Origin: Opisthocomus hoazin
Taxonomy: Eukaryota; Chordata; Aves; Opisthocomiformes; Opisthocomidae
DNA length: 64,000 nucleotides
Reading direction: 5' to 3'
NCBI RefSeq assembly: GCF_030867145.1
Contig: NC_134427.1
Span: 15,461,001 to 15,525,000, forward strand
Of this stretch, positions 51,201-62,763 are shown piece by piece (within the stretch, counting starts at the first letter, position 1; the number at the start of each line of letters is the position of its first letter). Made by a program: the position numbers and the translations under genes. The notes below the pieces were generated by a model. The model did not search any database. It was not told the origin of the DNA and worked only from the letters and a program-made list of their open reading frames with translations.

Positions 51201-54200
51201 CCCGAATTTCATCTATGAAATTCCAGTGAATTCAGTGGGGTTTTGTAACTGGAGGTCAGGATTTGGACACTGGTTTATAAATGTAAAAACAGCAAGGGCT
51301 GTGCAGGGTGTAAGCTGTTTGGGTATTTTTAAATGCCAGATACATTGGGCTGCTGCTGATACCTTGAAATTGTGCTGCCTCTGAGCATACAGGGGAGGAA
51401 GTTTAGCAGGGTTTTGATTTTTGTTTTCTTTTAATCTTTTCAGTGTGTTTGTCTTTCTTTTGTGATTGAAGCCGATTTTCTTTGAAAGGCATCTGCTTCT
51501 AGATGGGGAAAAGCACAAAGCTGAGACATTTCCGGAGAATTTTATCAAACACCTTTGTCTTGATATGAGAAGTTGTAATTAAAAAAAAAAAATGTTAATT
51601 GACTTCAGCCAAATCTTTGATGATAGGTATACAATACACACCCCAATCTCAATAGGCAATGTCTTTTAAACCTGAAAGAAGTTAAGAAACCTAAAAGAAA
51701 ATTGAGATAGTTGCAAATTTTAGGGGGGAAGTTCACCTTCCTTTAACTGTAGAGCAATTCTTAATGTGTGTATATACACATATGTGTGTCTCTATAAAAA
51801 ATATGTGCACACATTAATTACACAATTTTAAAAACAATTTCACTGTAAATATATTTGCTTTTCATTTGTGGTAATGTTCCTACACTCCTATGCAAAACAG
51901 GGATTAAATATGTTAACAAAGTAGATGTTCAACAACTTTAAAGCAAGAAGAACTCAGGAGCACTTGGCAGAAACCTATGCCCTTTATTATTAAATTTCCC
52001 TGCAAATGAATTGTCCCTTCCACACCATCGAGGACAGATGTAAGCACCTGGTGCTAGCAACCTGAGCTGGATACCTTGTCACAGTCTACGACTCTCCTAT
52101 GCTTTTCGGTAATGTAAAGGTATTCATGTAAATCCCAGCTGTGCGTTGCAACACTCCTCTTCCTCTCCCTCATTGCTTCATCATCCTGCTGACTTCTTTA
52201 TCTCCGTGCCGTCCTGGTGAGTGTAACACCTCCATGGTCTAGCAGCAGGGTTGAGCCTCATCTGCTTCAGTTCATGCCCTGGTGTCTTAGCTCGGATCCA
52301 TCCTCACGGCTGGGCATTGCTTGGGAGTGACCTGGAATTTTGGCCTTCCGCAGAATCTGCCCACCCCCCCACCCCAGGCTCTGGTAGCTCGGGCACTGCT
52401 GGCCGTTTGGCCCGTGCCAGCGCAGAGGTGTATGCGGGGGAACCGCCTGAGATGGACCCAGCTGCCCCGGAGGGGTCTGTGGCCCACGTCCGTCTCCAGG
52501 ACTCGAGGTAGTTACTTCAAAAGTAGCTTGGTGTGTCTACAGGATCTGCTGTCATACCTCGATTACAGTGCAGCTGCATACAAAGCGCAGTGACTGAAAA
52601 TATTCCTGCCTTCCTGATAGTTTAATTGGTGGCATTTAGTTAATTGTGTGTATTCTCTTTTAGCGGAATTAAATCCAGAATTATGCAATGGATCATTTTT
52701 CCAAAAGCAGAGAGTCACTCCAGCCTGCTGCCGCAGGAGAGCCTACCTGAGTCAGCCAACACCTTCCAGTTGTTCGAGCTGCTGTTTGCTGTCTGTTGCT
52801 ATGGTGAAGTGACAGCACCAAACCGATACCAAAAAGGAAACGATATTTTCTGAACAGATTTATGAGAAGAAAAAACGTACCAGGGACAGAGGGGTCATGG
52901 GGAAGAGTGGGGGAAGCTTAAGGGACTTTGAGAGCTTGCCTGAGCCGGTGTTTCTCATTCCCTTTTTAACTGAAGGTCCACCTAACCCTTTGAAGACAAT
53001 CTGGTCTTGTGCAGTGTCACAATGGTGGGGTATTTATTGCAACCTATTAAATGTTCTTCACTGTAAATAATTAGAACTTGAATTTGTGGGGTTTTTTCCC
53101 TTGCTTTTTGTGAGCCTACGTGTGTACGGGCAGCGTATTCATTTCCTAGCTTTACAGTCAGTTTTGGAGAACTTCTGTCCCAGCAGCGTAGTGCAGGTCA
53201 CAGATCAAGAAAACCTACCTGAGTCTCCGCCTTTACGGGACCAAGATTATTTATGTTTTCTCTGACAACTGGCTTTTTAACTCCTCTGAAAGCCCTGTTG
53301 TGCTAGCAGTGTGTTTCCCCACCAGGCTGGACTCAGCCAACACTCTTCTTGTCTTCTTACACCCAGACCTTCCACCTCCTCAAGGTGCCAGCCAGAACTG
53401 CCGGTCTGCGCAGTGCCCTCCCACAGCCGATCCTTCCAGCAGCCCGGCCAGGCGGCGGAGAGACAGAGCACTCGGTTCACAGTTCCTGCGGAGAAAACTT
53501 GTTCCTGCTTCTCTCTAGCCAAGGACTTTGCACGTCACTCCCCGTCGCGGCGGCGACACGGGCATTTGGAGACAGGCAGCCTGGCTTCAGAAGTTACAAA
53601 CCTTGGCCAGACCCAAAGCTTCGTTCAGAAACGTGTTGTGAGGCAGTGCAGCACCAAGGTTATGCTTCTCGCAGAGCATTCTCCTCTGTCATTCATTTGA
53701 AGCTGAGGGTTTTAACGTACCATCTTGCCTGTGTGCCGCGTGCTGCCCTAGTCCCGTGACGTGTGGACGGTGGCAGGAGGGCTGAAGAGAAAAGGATACA
53801 CACTGGTGTTTTGGGCATTGCTGAGTGCAGGGGGGTACTCGTGGTTCTGAAAACAGCTATCTGATGGTCTGAAAGCAGCTCTGACGATAGCAACGTTTCA
53901 AGACTGTGAAATAAGCACCCAGTGGCAGCTTTCTTGTCCCAGCACCAGCCCTTCTGATTGCTTCTGTTAGTGTCACTTCAGTGGTGTCTGAACTGCACCT
54001 CAGCTGTATCACCACCGGCTTCTTTCTAATGTGGGGTCATGCCTCCCTTTATATCCAGTCCTTTGCCGGACTGCTGTTGGGCTGTAATTGCATTGGATTC
54101 CTAATAGAGTTTCTTGGTCTGCTGTCACAGCGTGATTGCAAGAACTTGTGTTGCATTGAATGTGGTCTTGATTACTTGCCAATTAGAGTACAAGGAAAAC

Positions 54201-57200
54201 ACAATCTTCTCCTTTAAAACTACATCTAGATTCCATCTCCTCTGAAGGCTATGGGAAACCTGCAGAGATTGTTTCCAGTTGTCCTGTCTTCCTACTTTTA
54301 GTATTTGGCTTGGTGGGGTTGGTAAATAAATGCTTTTTCTCTTTTTTCCCCCAGTGCCTGTAATTTTTTTGAGTATGGTTCTTTGCTTGCAAAACAGAAG
54401 CAGAAATGCCCTTCTGAAGTTGAATTTTGCTCATTGCTCATATGCCAGGTCGCTTGGGGTCGACAAGGGTTGGGATAGTGCCTCTTTACAAAGAAGATAC
54501 GTGGAAGCAGACGGTCCTGTGGTAGCTGAGCTTGGAAGGAGACCCCTGAAGAAAGTGTGTTGTGGCAGCAAGGATGTGCTAGATGAGGGACCAATGCCGC
54601 GCTGGGAATGTAAGGAGGCAGCAGGCAGGGAACACACAATTCCCAGGCGTCTGCTGGCGCAGGAGGTGCTGCGCTGCGGTGGCAAATCCCTGGGAGCAGG
54701 TGTGCGGGGCAAACCGCCTGCCTGCCACCCCCGGGCAGCTCGGCTGTGTGTGCTGGGCAAGAGCCGGGGCTGAGGTGGGGAGGAAGGCGAGAAGGGAGAG
54801 AAAGGAAGAAAAAAGCCAGGAGGAGTGGGGACAACGTGACAAGAAGCGGTGGGAACCCACCTGTGAAGGTAACCATGAGTTTCTGTTGATCTTGCCTGTG
54901 GTTACGCTGCTAGGAGGTTTTGAACTGCTGCCTAATATGACTGTCAATTATTTTAACTTGTATTTCTCACCTCAGCCCCCATGAAGTGCATTTGACAATA
55001 ATTAATTTTGTGTATGCAACTGGGAGTGTATGCTCCTCCTGCAGAGGTGTCAGCTTAATGGGATATGGCTACAGGGGATAACAGGCTGTGCCACCCCATT
55101 AGGGGATTTGGGGGGCTCACCTGTTCGTCTGGACTAATATTTTAATTGTTGGAACATGAGGTTTCCCACAGTTGGTTTGGGATCAGATTAACCTCTGTCT
55201 CTCTGAGCTTACATGCTGGCAAGCTCCTGAAACACCATTGCTAATTTTATTTTCTACTTTCAGCACATATTTAAGATAACTCTTTTTGTTTCATAGGTTA
55301 AAGAGGAAATATTCTCACTGGCTGAGATCCCAGTGAGCAATTACAAATATTCTACTATAGTTACAGGACTTGGAATTCAGCCTTGAGCCGCGGGCATCAG
55401 AAAATCCATGCATGGAAACCCCACGTGTTGTAAGACTGGGAGGGTTTCGCATGGAGGGATTCCTCCTCATCTTTACTGAAGTCAAACTCTTGATTTAGGG
55501 AAAAAAAAACAAAATAGCACTGGTACTTGTAAATCCAACCTCTGCAAACAGCTTTTGACTGTACCAGTTAGAGAAGGGTTAATGGAGCCTCTTCGTCTCC
55601 ATTGCATGTTAACAGGGAAGGGCAGCGGTGGGAGAAGATAGGACCTAACTGCAGGCTTTTGAGACGGCCCCCTAACCAGCCCAATGAATGTGCCGTGGAG
55701 ATGAACAGGTCGTTTAACACTTCTCCTGTCGCTATTGTCCACCCAACCTTAAATGTCAGCTCTGTCACCGTGATAGGCTGGTTCTGCTTAAAAAGGTTTC
55801 CTGGCTTTGTTAGGATCCTAGGAGGGATTTCCCCCCGCCCTCGTTCCTAATTGCTGGAAGAACCCTACGGATGTATTTGTATCAGCCCTTTCACTCGGGT
55901 CAAGCCTTGGCTGGAGAATTTTGCCAGTGTGTAGGGGCTGTGACGAGACGCGATCCGGACAGAAGTGGAAGCGCCAAATGCAGTTGTAATCACACTGCTG
56001 AAACTGCCGCTTGCCCTCCCCAGTGGAGCAACCGGCTTCGCTAAGGGTGGGATGGTTGGATACGCCGCTGTGAGGAACACGCGGCGATGCGCCAGGAGTG
56101 CGGTGTCTGTGCTAGGACCGTTCCACAGAGCTGGTGAGCTGGAGTTTGGCTGCCTGCGAACCGTCCAAGCCTCGGCGAAGGGCTGTGAACGGGGCTGGTG
56201 GGAAGGACCCTGCGCTAATACCTGCCTTGCAGCCAACCTCTCGTGAAGGAGGTGGGTAGCCCCCTTGCTGCTGTTTCCACCAAGGCCTTGAGCACATCTT
56301 TGGCATGCTGATGTTGGCTGTCCAGGTTGCTTGAAAAAACATTTCATGGGAACAGAGTGGCATACCTGATAGAACTGAGTATTCATCAGAAACATTTTCT
56401 TGGACTTCCTCACCCTGTGAACAGCAAGCATGTTTCTTCTTGGGGGACTTCTATTTTTCCTGTGACCCACAGCGTTCCATGGCCTAGAAGGCATTGGAAA
56501 ATTACTTCTTAGCTCAGAAGGACAGCAGGCAGATGGTCCCAGGCTTTCCAGTGAGATCTCTTGTTGCCTCCTGTACTCCTTGCCTTGACTAAACTCCTCA
56601 GTGCAGTGGTCAGGAGCACAACACCACACGTGCGCCAACTTTAACCACACAGTCCTGGGCTCAACATATTCCAAGGCTGGGTAAGAGGCAAAAGGGCTGA
56701 TGCTGTACTGGTATGCAATACCCCACTGCAGCTTTTTGCCCCCACAGACTTTCCTGGCTTTCTGATACCTGCACGAGCTGGCAGATAGAAAGGTGGAAAC
56801 TCAGGTAGCAGCACTGAAAAATAAAGGTTGATGGGGTGAAATAGCACATCTCCAAATGTGTATGCTGCAGACCAGAGAGCTTTTGTAGCTGTTCCCAGTG
56901 ATGCTGCTGAATCTGAGCCCAAGGAGCTTCTCAGGCAGGAAACTGCTTTGGCAATGCACTGTGTATTTGAGCTGCCCCTCCAAACTAGGAACGAGGTAAC
57001 TGTCTTGTTCCTCCTGGAAATGATCATGTATGTTTGGGAAGCTTTTCAGATACAGTTGTTCATTTTGAGGATAAAATTTCATCGCGAACCCTAGTCATTT
57101 TTCTGTGGCTGGTGTGTTTCTAATTCACTGAGATGCTTTGAAATTTTGATGTGCGAATTCATACCAGGCTCTTCCTAGCTAATAGCGAGGTGATGCGATG

Positions 57201-57390
57201 TCCGTGATACCACCCATGATCAAGACAGTCAACACAACAAGCACAATGAGCTCTGACCAATATTGGACAAACCCAGTAAGGACACAACATCAATTCAAAT
57301 CAACTGCTTGACTGAAATCATCCCAAGTGCTGAGCGAATGCAACTTGAAACTTTAACAGAAACTAGCAAGAGGTCGAGTACACGTTAATG
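48244..57390. other. Intergenic DNA, right-central part
   Basis: No exon or young transposon is recognised. AT-rich stretches at 50,820-51,150 and 51,540-52,000 contain TA/CA alternations (for example the palindrome gtgtatatacac at 51,768-51,779). A string near 48,951-48,995 (ending agaatcaggatcagcccc) may be the end of an old amniote repeat. A 269-codon minus-strand open frame at 55,865-56,674 has no recognised domain. Confidence 0.5.
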
Positions 57391-57399
57391 TCAGGCTAA

Positions 57400-57860
57400 C
57401 TTTCTACACCAAGACAATCTGGATTCAGACTGGAAAGCTTGGTAAAGGTCTTGAGGACTAATCTTTCACACATGATTGTTGTCCTCTGGGATCCTTCTGA
57501 GGCATTCATTGTCTCTCCGATGGGAAGGAGATGGTTGAGGTGCATTGTGAGAATGGCTGGATGAGCTATGGAGCTCATCAATGGTGGTGAGGATGCAATT
57601 TCCTTACTACACCTGTCGTATGGTGTTCCACAAAGATCAGTGATCGCTCTGGTCCTTTTCAGCACTTCTGATTTCTGAACAGCTTAAATACATGGTGGGC
57701 CTTATTTTGCTAGCCATCTGACACAACTCAGCAGGATAGAGCAGTGAGAAGGCCAACCCCACCAAGCTGTTGCTAGTGTTCAGATGAGATCTGGCTGTTG
57801 GCTGAAGAGTAGGTGAGCTTACTCCAGACTTCAGGCAATTCTGGTGAGCGGAAGAAGGCA
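57400..57860 (+). mobile_element. Ancient L2/CR1-superfamily LINE relic
   Basis: In one plus-strand frame, with scattered stops, I read the ordered landmarks of a LINE reverse transcriptase. QSGFR begins at 57,415. It is followed by LVKVLRTNLSHMIVVLWDPS and EAFIV, which match the LLVLLDLSAAFDT block. Then comes YGVPQRSVIALVLFS at 57,619-57,663, which matches [14 protein letters not shown]. The QSGFR start and spacing look more like L2 or CR1-L3 type elements than the avian CR1 copies elsewhere in the window. The second catalytic block (xADD) is not visible. Limits are approximate; weak similarity may continue to about 57,860. Confidence 0.6.
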
Positions 57861-60400
57861 TTTAATTTGTAACCATGCATGGCTTTCCTGAACTTAAAGT
57901 GTATTTATGTAATCCACTGATTTGTTGGAGGGCTCCTTGGTGACTCCGGATTTTTTCACAGCAGCTTCTCTGTTCTACCATCTCTAGCTAAAGAGGAGAT
58001 GACATTCCATCTTGGCAGGTAATAACATGGCCTCAGCTGTTTGCATCTCCGCCGTTTGCTGGACAGCACCAACACGATGTACGAGCAACACAATGTACGT
58101 GGGCCAGAAGTCTTCAGTGTGTGGTGACTCCAGCTGGGACAGGACTTTGCGGTCTATCTCCCCGGCACCAACCTGGTGCAAGTATTGGAAGCTGTCTGCT
58201 TGCTGTGGGACCTTGAACCGAGTTTTGCGCCTTGGTCCTGATATTCAAGATATTGCCTGGCCTGGGTCCCTGCTGTGGGATGCAAGGTATGGCTGATGGT
58301 TGCTTAAAAACATAGCACGTGTTTGCAAAATAAATCCCGCCTGTAGCAGCCATGGTGGGGATCAGGGCAGAACTTTCTGAAGGGAAGGTAAAGGACTATG
58401 CACTGAGCTCTCCTAGCATCGCTGCACATCTCGCTGCCTTCTGTGCCAAGAGCCAGGCATCCTGAAATTTCTTTTAGTTTTGGTTTTCTTCTCATGCTTC
58501 CTATAGCAGAAATACATGGTTATCTGTAGTATTAAAACAAACAAACAAAAATCCTAAAATTTGCCAAACTCATGCTTCTTAGGAGCATATCCCTGCTCCT
58601 GCTGTACCCTTCTGCACCCTCCTTTGCCTCGGCTCTGGTACTCGCCTGACTCGCAGGTTCGGTCCGCTGATCCAGCAGAAAACGAACCCAGTGAAAAAGG
58701 AGGTTGAATCTGGGGCTTTGTGTGTTTCTTCTTTGCCAGGTTAGTGAGCTGCCTTGGTTCCCAGAGGGGTCAGGTGAAGGCCAGAGCTGGGCTGTGGGAG
58801 GAAGAGGGGTTGCGTGGCCTGGAGGAGGTTGCAGCAAAAGGTTAGATTTGCTCAGTCGGCTTCCCAGGCCATTTTCTCGGTGCACCGCAGGAAAGCACTC
58901 GGCCGCAGGGGCCAGGTGCAATGCGCAGGGCAGAGGGCACTGCAGGAGAATTAATTTCGGCAGTGGCTGTTCTGGGGGTGAGCAGAGGCTTTCCCTGTGG
59001 GGGTGATGTTCACCCATTTGCTACTCAGCCCTCCCCTGCTTTCAAAACCATGCTGCGAGTGCTAGGACAAAACCTTCACCCCAGCTGCCTCTCAGCTACC
59101 AAAATATCTCCTTTGCCCCTTGACCAGCTGTCAAAACTTCCCTGTCCCGCCTAAAGCAAGCGTCTCAGGGAACGCTTCCCTTGGCCTGCGAGAAGTGGGA
59201 GGGATGCTCTGGAGAGGACTAGCAGGACGGCGCACTCGATGCCAGGTGCCTGTCCTGAGCAAGCTCCTCAGCCAGCCTGCCCGTCGGGGCTGCCGCCCCT
59301 CGCCTTTGTAATGCTCCCGGCTTGGCGTGCTCTGGAGGATGAGATGGTGGTTCGGGGAAGAAAGTGTTTCAGAGCAAAAAAACTGTGCAACTCCAGAGCC
59401 AAGAAAAAAAGCCTTAATTATTCAAGGAGTTTGAAACACTTTAAAGTATCCCTAAAAATAGGTGAGAGGGATGTTTGTCAGCTACAAAGAGATTATTCTG
59501 CAGTAGTATTGCTTGTCTTATTTTATGATGATGCTACAGAATACAGTCCCTCGGGTAGCCTCATTAATGTTTATGAATGAACCCCTTGTTTTATGCTTTT
59601 GGTTTTAGAAGGTAGAAATAGGGCGAGAGGCTACTAAGACTGGTTTTACCATATATGCCTTGGAAAGCCCAAGGACATGAGTACAGGGTCTCCAGAAGCC
59701 TTGGCCATTCTGCGTATGGATGACGATTGGATCTGAGTGCTCGCTAGACCAGCTGAGGTGTACCCCAAGGGAGAAACCCAGGCAGGACTTTGGCTAAAAT
59801 CTTGGGTGAAATTCTGCTCATTTCCCAGATCTCTCCGTAGGAGGTTGGCACTGCTCTGTGTCTCCTCAGTCGTTTTGTTTTGATCTCTTCCAGCGAAGGC
59901 AACCTGTGACCATATGTTGTTATAGCCATAAGGGCTTCCACAGGGCCATATCTGGTAAACCTCGCTGCCTGTCGGCCTCTCGGCCCAGGGCGGAGGCTTC
60001 TTCTCACTATCTGTTCCTTAAAGAGGGCAACTGTTCCTTCTGGCTATCGTAAAAGAAGGGTGGCAGTTATGCCCAGCCCGTAACAGTATGTGGTGGTTTC
60101 TGAGCCCTACCGCTCCAGCCTTAAAATAACAGCTCTTTTTTCCGAGCCAGCCAACAATTGTGGTGAGCCACTAATACCAGTTTAACCATTTGGCAGCTGC
60201 CGTATAGGAAACAGCTCTTCTAAGCGAGCCGAAGGAGCCCCTGGCCCCGGAGCCAGCCTGGTTTCGGTTGGAGGGGCATGTTTGCAGGTTTCTGTGTATG
60301 TGGCCGGCCCAGTAACGACAGCCAAACCCCAGAAAGCGAATACCGAACAAACCGGGGAAGGAGGTGCGGAACAGTAATTCCAGCTAATTGTGTTGGTGTT
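57861..60400. other. Intergenic DNA upstream of HMGB3
   Basis: No exon recognised. GC content rises towards the right as the HMGB3 island begins. Open frames of up to 161 codons (58,532-59,017, minus) are without domain and are overlapped by frames on the other strand. A short simple repeat (aaacaaacaaacaaaaa) lies near 58,536. Confidence 0.55.
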
Positions 60401-60859
60401 TTATTTGGTGAATGGGAGGGCGAAACTCTGCCCCAGCGAGCGCGTGTTTCCTTGCTCCGTGGCTCCTCTTCCTTCGCGCCTCGGGACTGCCAGCGGGGTT
60501 TATTTCGGGCCCGGTACCGGCGGTACCCCGCGGTAACCGGCCATGCCGCCGGGATCGGGCCCTCGCGGTGGAAGCGGGCGGTAAGGGGCCACGGCAGGCC
60601 AGGAGTCGCGGCCCCGTCCCCCCGCTCTCGCAGCCTCCCCGGTGACGGGGGAGGGTGGGGGTAACCGGGACCACGTGGCGAGGGCCGCGAGCCGGCCACC
60701 GGCCGCCGCGTGGCGGGGGCTCCGCGGGGCGCGCGCCCCTCTCCCGCCAACTTTCCCCCCCCTCCTCCCGACGCGCGCCACCGAGCTCCCCTTTCCCCGG
60801 CGGGCGCTCGTTTTGAATGAATGACCTCACCGCCGCCGGCCAACCGCCGCGCGGCCGCG

Positions 60860-60960
60860 CTTAATATTCATGAGGCGGCGCGCCAATGAGCGGGCGAGGA
60901 GGTTGTTTTAAACGGCGGAGCCCCGCAGCCAATCAGGCCGCTCTCGTAGGCAGCCAACGC
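60860..60960 (+). promoter_or_regulatory. HMGB3: HMGB3 proximal promoter, paired CCAAT boxes
   Basis: Two forward CCAAT boxes, at 60,883-60,887 (cgccaatgag) and 60,929-60,933 (agccaatcag), lie 46 bp apart and 100-150 bp before the exon 1 donor. A related gccaac string follows at 60,953. Forward CCAAT pairs in a CpG island fit NF-Y-driven, growth-linked promoters. No TATA box is at the expected distance. The start site is inferred to be between about 60,950 and 61,000. Confidence 0.6.
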
Positions 60961-61034
60961 GAGGCTGAGCCGCGCCGAGCCCCGCGTCGTGCCCTGCGCT
61001 CCAGCTCCTGTCCACACTCCCGCGAACAATACAG
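60960..61034 (+). other. HMGB3: HMGB3 exon 1, untranslated (inferred)
   Basis: The sequence gaacaatacag|gtacgt gives a strong donor at 61,035 immediately downstream of the CCAAT promoter. HMGB genes have a non-coding first exon joined to an exon that starts just before the ATG, and the exon 2 acceptor here lies only 7 bases before the ATG. The 5' boundary is a guess; the donor is the firm part. Other first exons inside the island are possible. Confidence 0.55.
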
Positions 61035-61470
61035 GTACGTGCAGCCCCGCCGCAACTTTCGGGGGGCGGCTGCCCCCTGCCCGCCCCGCCGCGCCCCGCC
61101 CTGCCCCCGCGCCTCGGCCCTCTGCTCCGCCTGACCCGGCAGGGCTTTTTCTTTTAATCCTTATTATTATCAATTATTTTTTTCTTTTTTTGTTTTCCCT
61201 TCCTCCGAGTTTTTTTTTTTTTATTTAATAATAATAAAAAAAAATCGGAAAATTCACCCAAAACTTTCTTCCCCTCCCTCGCGAGGGAGGATTCTCCCTC
61301 CCCGGGGCAGATGCTGCGCGCAGCTGGCGGGGCGGCGGGCGAGGCGCAGCGTTTGCCCCCCCGTTCGCTTCCCCGGGACCCCCCCCCCCCCAACCCCCCG
61401 GGGGGCGCGGAGGGGCTGCCCGTCCCCGGGGCAGCCCGGTTTCTCCGCGCCGGGTTCCCGTACCACCGAG

Positions 61471-62763
61471 AGTAATATGGCTGGTGCAGCAACTACACCG
61501 GGACTAACTCCTCTTCTCCCCCGCATGGGCAGGGATTTTTCTCTGCCGCCTCCTAATGTCGCACGGAAAAACGCGCGGCGCCCGCGGCTTTTTATTTGCC
61601 CCTTCCCCCGGGTGGGCTCGGTGGGGCTGGCGGCGGTGGGAAAGTTGTTGGCCGTGCGCAGTGCCGTGCCCGCTGTTTATTCTGCATTAATATGGCTGTC
61701 GCTTTAGCGTCTGACAGGGATAAACCCTGCGCGCTGCGCCCGGCTGTCCCGGCGAAGCAGTTTTTTTCTCGCCGCCGCCGCCTTCAAACTCCCCCGATCC
61801 CTTCGCCTCTGCCTCCGCCGCTCTTCCCCTGCTTGGGAAGGTGTCTCCGGCGGGGCTGCGCCCGCGGCGGGGCCCCGCATCGCCTCTTCCCCGCGCCGCG
61901 CTGCCCGTGCTGTGGGCATTAACATGGCTGGCGCTGGAGAGCCCCGGCGAAGGGAAGAAAGACGTGTAAGCGGCAGAGGGATGGGGAGGGGGTTCGCGGC
62001 GGGGAAAATCTCTTTCCCGGCGCCCCGCGGGGGGCTCAAACCTTTCGCTTTCGCCCCGGCTCCTCTCTCCCCACCGCCCCGAGCCCTCGGCCGGGCTGCG
62101 GGGGGCCGCCCCGGGTCTCTCCGCACTCTTTTTTCTGGCGGCGCGGAGGAGCGTAGCGGCGGCGATAATGGCTGCACGGGAGCCTTTGTTAGAGAGCGCT
62201 GCGCTAAGCAGGGGCCGGGGGGGGGGGGGGGGGGGGGGAAGAGGCCGCCTCCCGCCCGCGCCCCGGCCCCGCCGCCCCCGCCGCCCGCCGGGGGGCCGCG
62301 CGGGGAGCCCCTTCTCGGCGGGGGCGGCGTTTTGGCGGGGCCGGGGGCGGCGGGCGCGGGGGGCCGAGCGCGGCGGGGGGGGGGGGCGGGGGGGAAGCGC
62401 GGCTTTGTTCGGCGGCGCGGCGGCGGCGCCGGGAGAAGCCATCTTAGCGAGCGGGGCCGGGCCTGGGCGCGGAGCGCGGCCGCCGCTCCCGCTGCCGCTC
62501 GCCCCGGCCGCCCGGGGCCGGGCCGGCTCCCCGCGCCCCCCGCCAACGCCCGGCCCCCCGCCGCCCCCCGCCCTCCGCCCCGCCGCATTTCAGGGGCAGT
62601 TTCTTTCATCGGGAGGCGTTTCACAAAATGGAAGATGAATTATTGGCGTCTGGCGGAGCCGCCGCTGCCCCCTCCGCCCGCCGGCCCCGCCGCAGGTGCC
62701 CGCGCCCCGCAGCCCGGCCGCCGCCGTGACCTTGGGCCGGGGGAGGGGGGGGAAGATGGCGGG
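61471..62763. promoter_or_regulatory. HMGB3: Array of YY1-like ATGGC sites in HMGB3 intron 1
   Basis: Sites with the AAnATGGCnGC-type core: taatatggctggtgc (ATGG at 61,477), taatatggctgtcgc (61,692), taacatggctggcgc (61,924), gataatggctgcacg (62,168), the minus-strand aagatggcttc (62,434-62,448) and the plus-strand ggaagatggcggg (62,751-62,763). A weaker caaaatggaag is at 62,624-62,634. The second and third share cattaayatggctgkcgct. Successive intervals are about 215, 232, 244, 271 and 316 bases. Binding is inferred from motif only. Confidence 0.5.
62217..62238 (+). repeat. Run of 22 G
   Basis: Uninterrupted G homopolymer within the HMGB3 CpG island, preceded by ggggcc. Such runs form quadruplexes and are error-prone in sequencing, so the exact length is uncertain. 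Confidence 0.85.

Noticed and set aside
54298..54876. 192-codon minus-strand frame with a hydrophobic N-terminus resembling a signal peptide.
   Set aside because: The plus strand is open over the same interval (147 codons) and the rest has no family resemblance. The leucine/phenylalanine run comes from a purine-rich plus-strand patch.
60220..60843. 207-codon minus-strand frame next to the HMGB3 promoter, a possible divergent gene.
   Set aside because: Arg/Gly/Pro-rich island translation without splice signals I would trust or any known domain. A divergent non-coding transcript is still possible.
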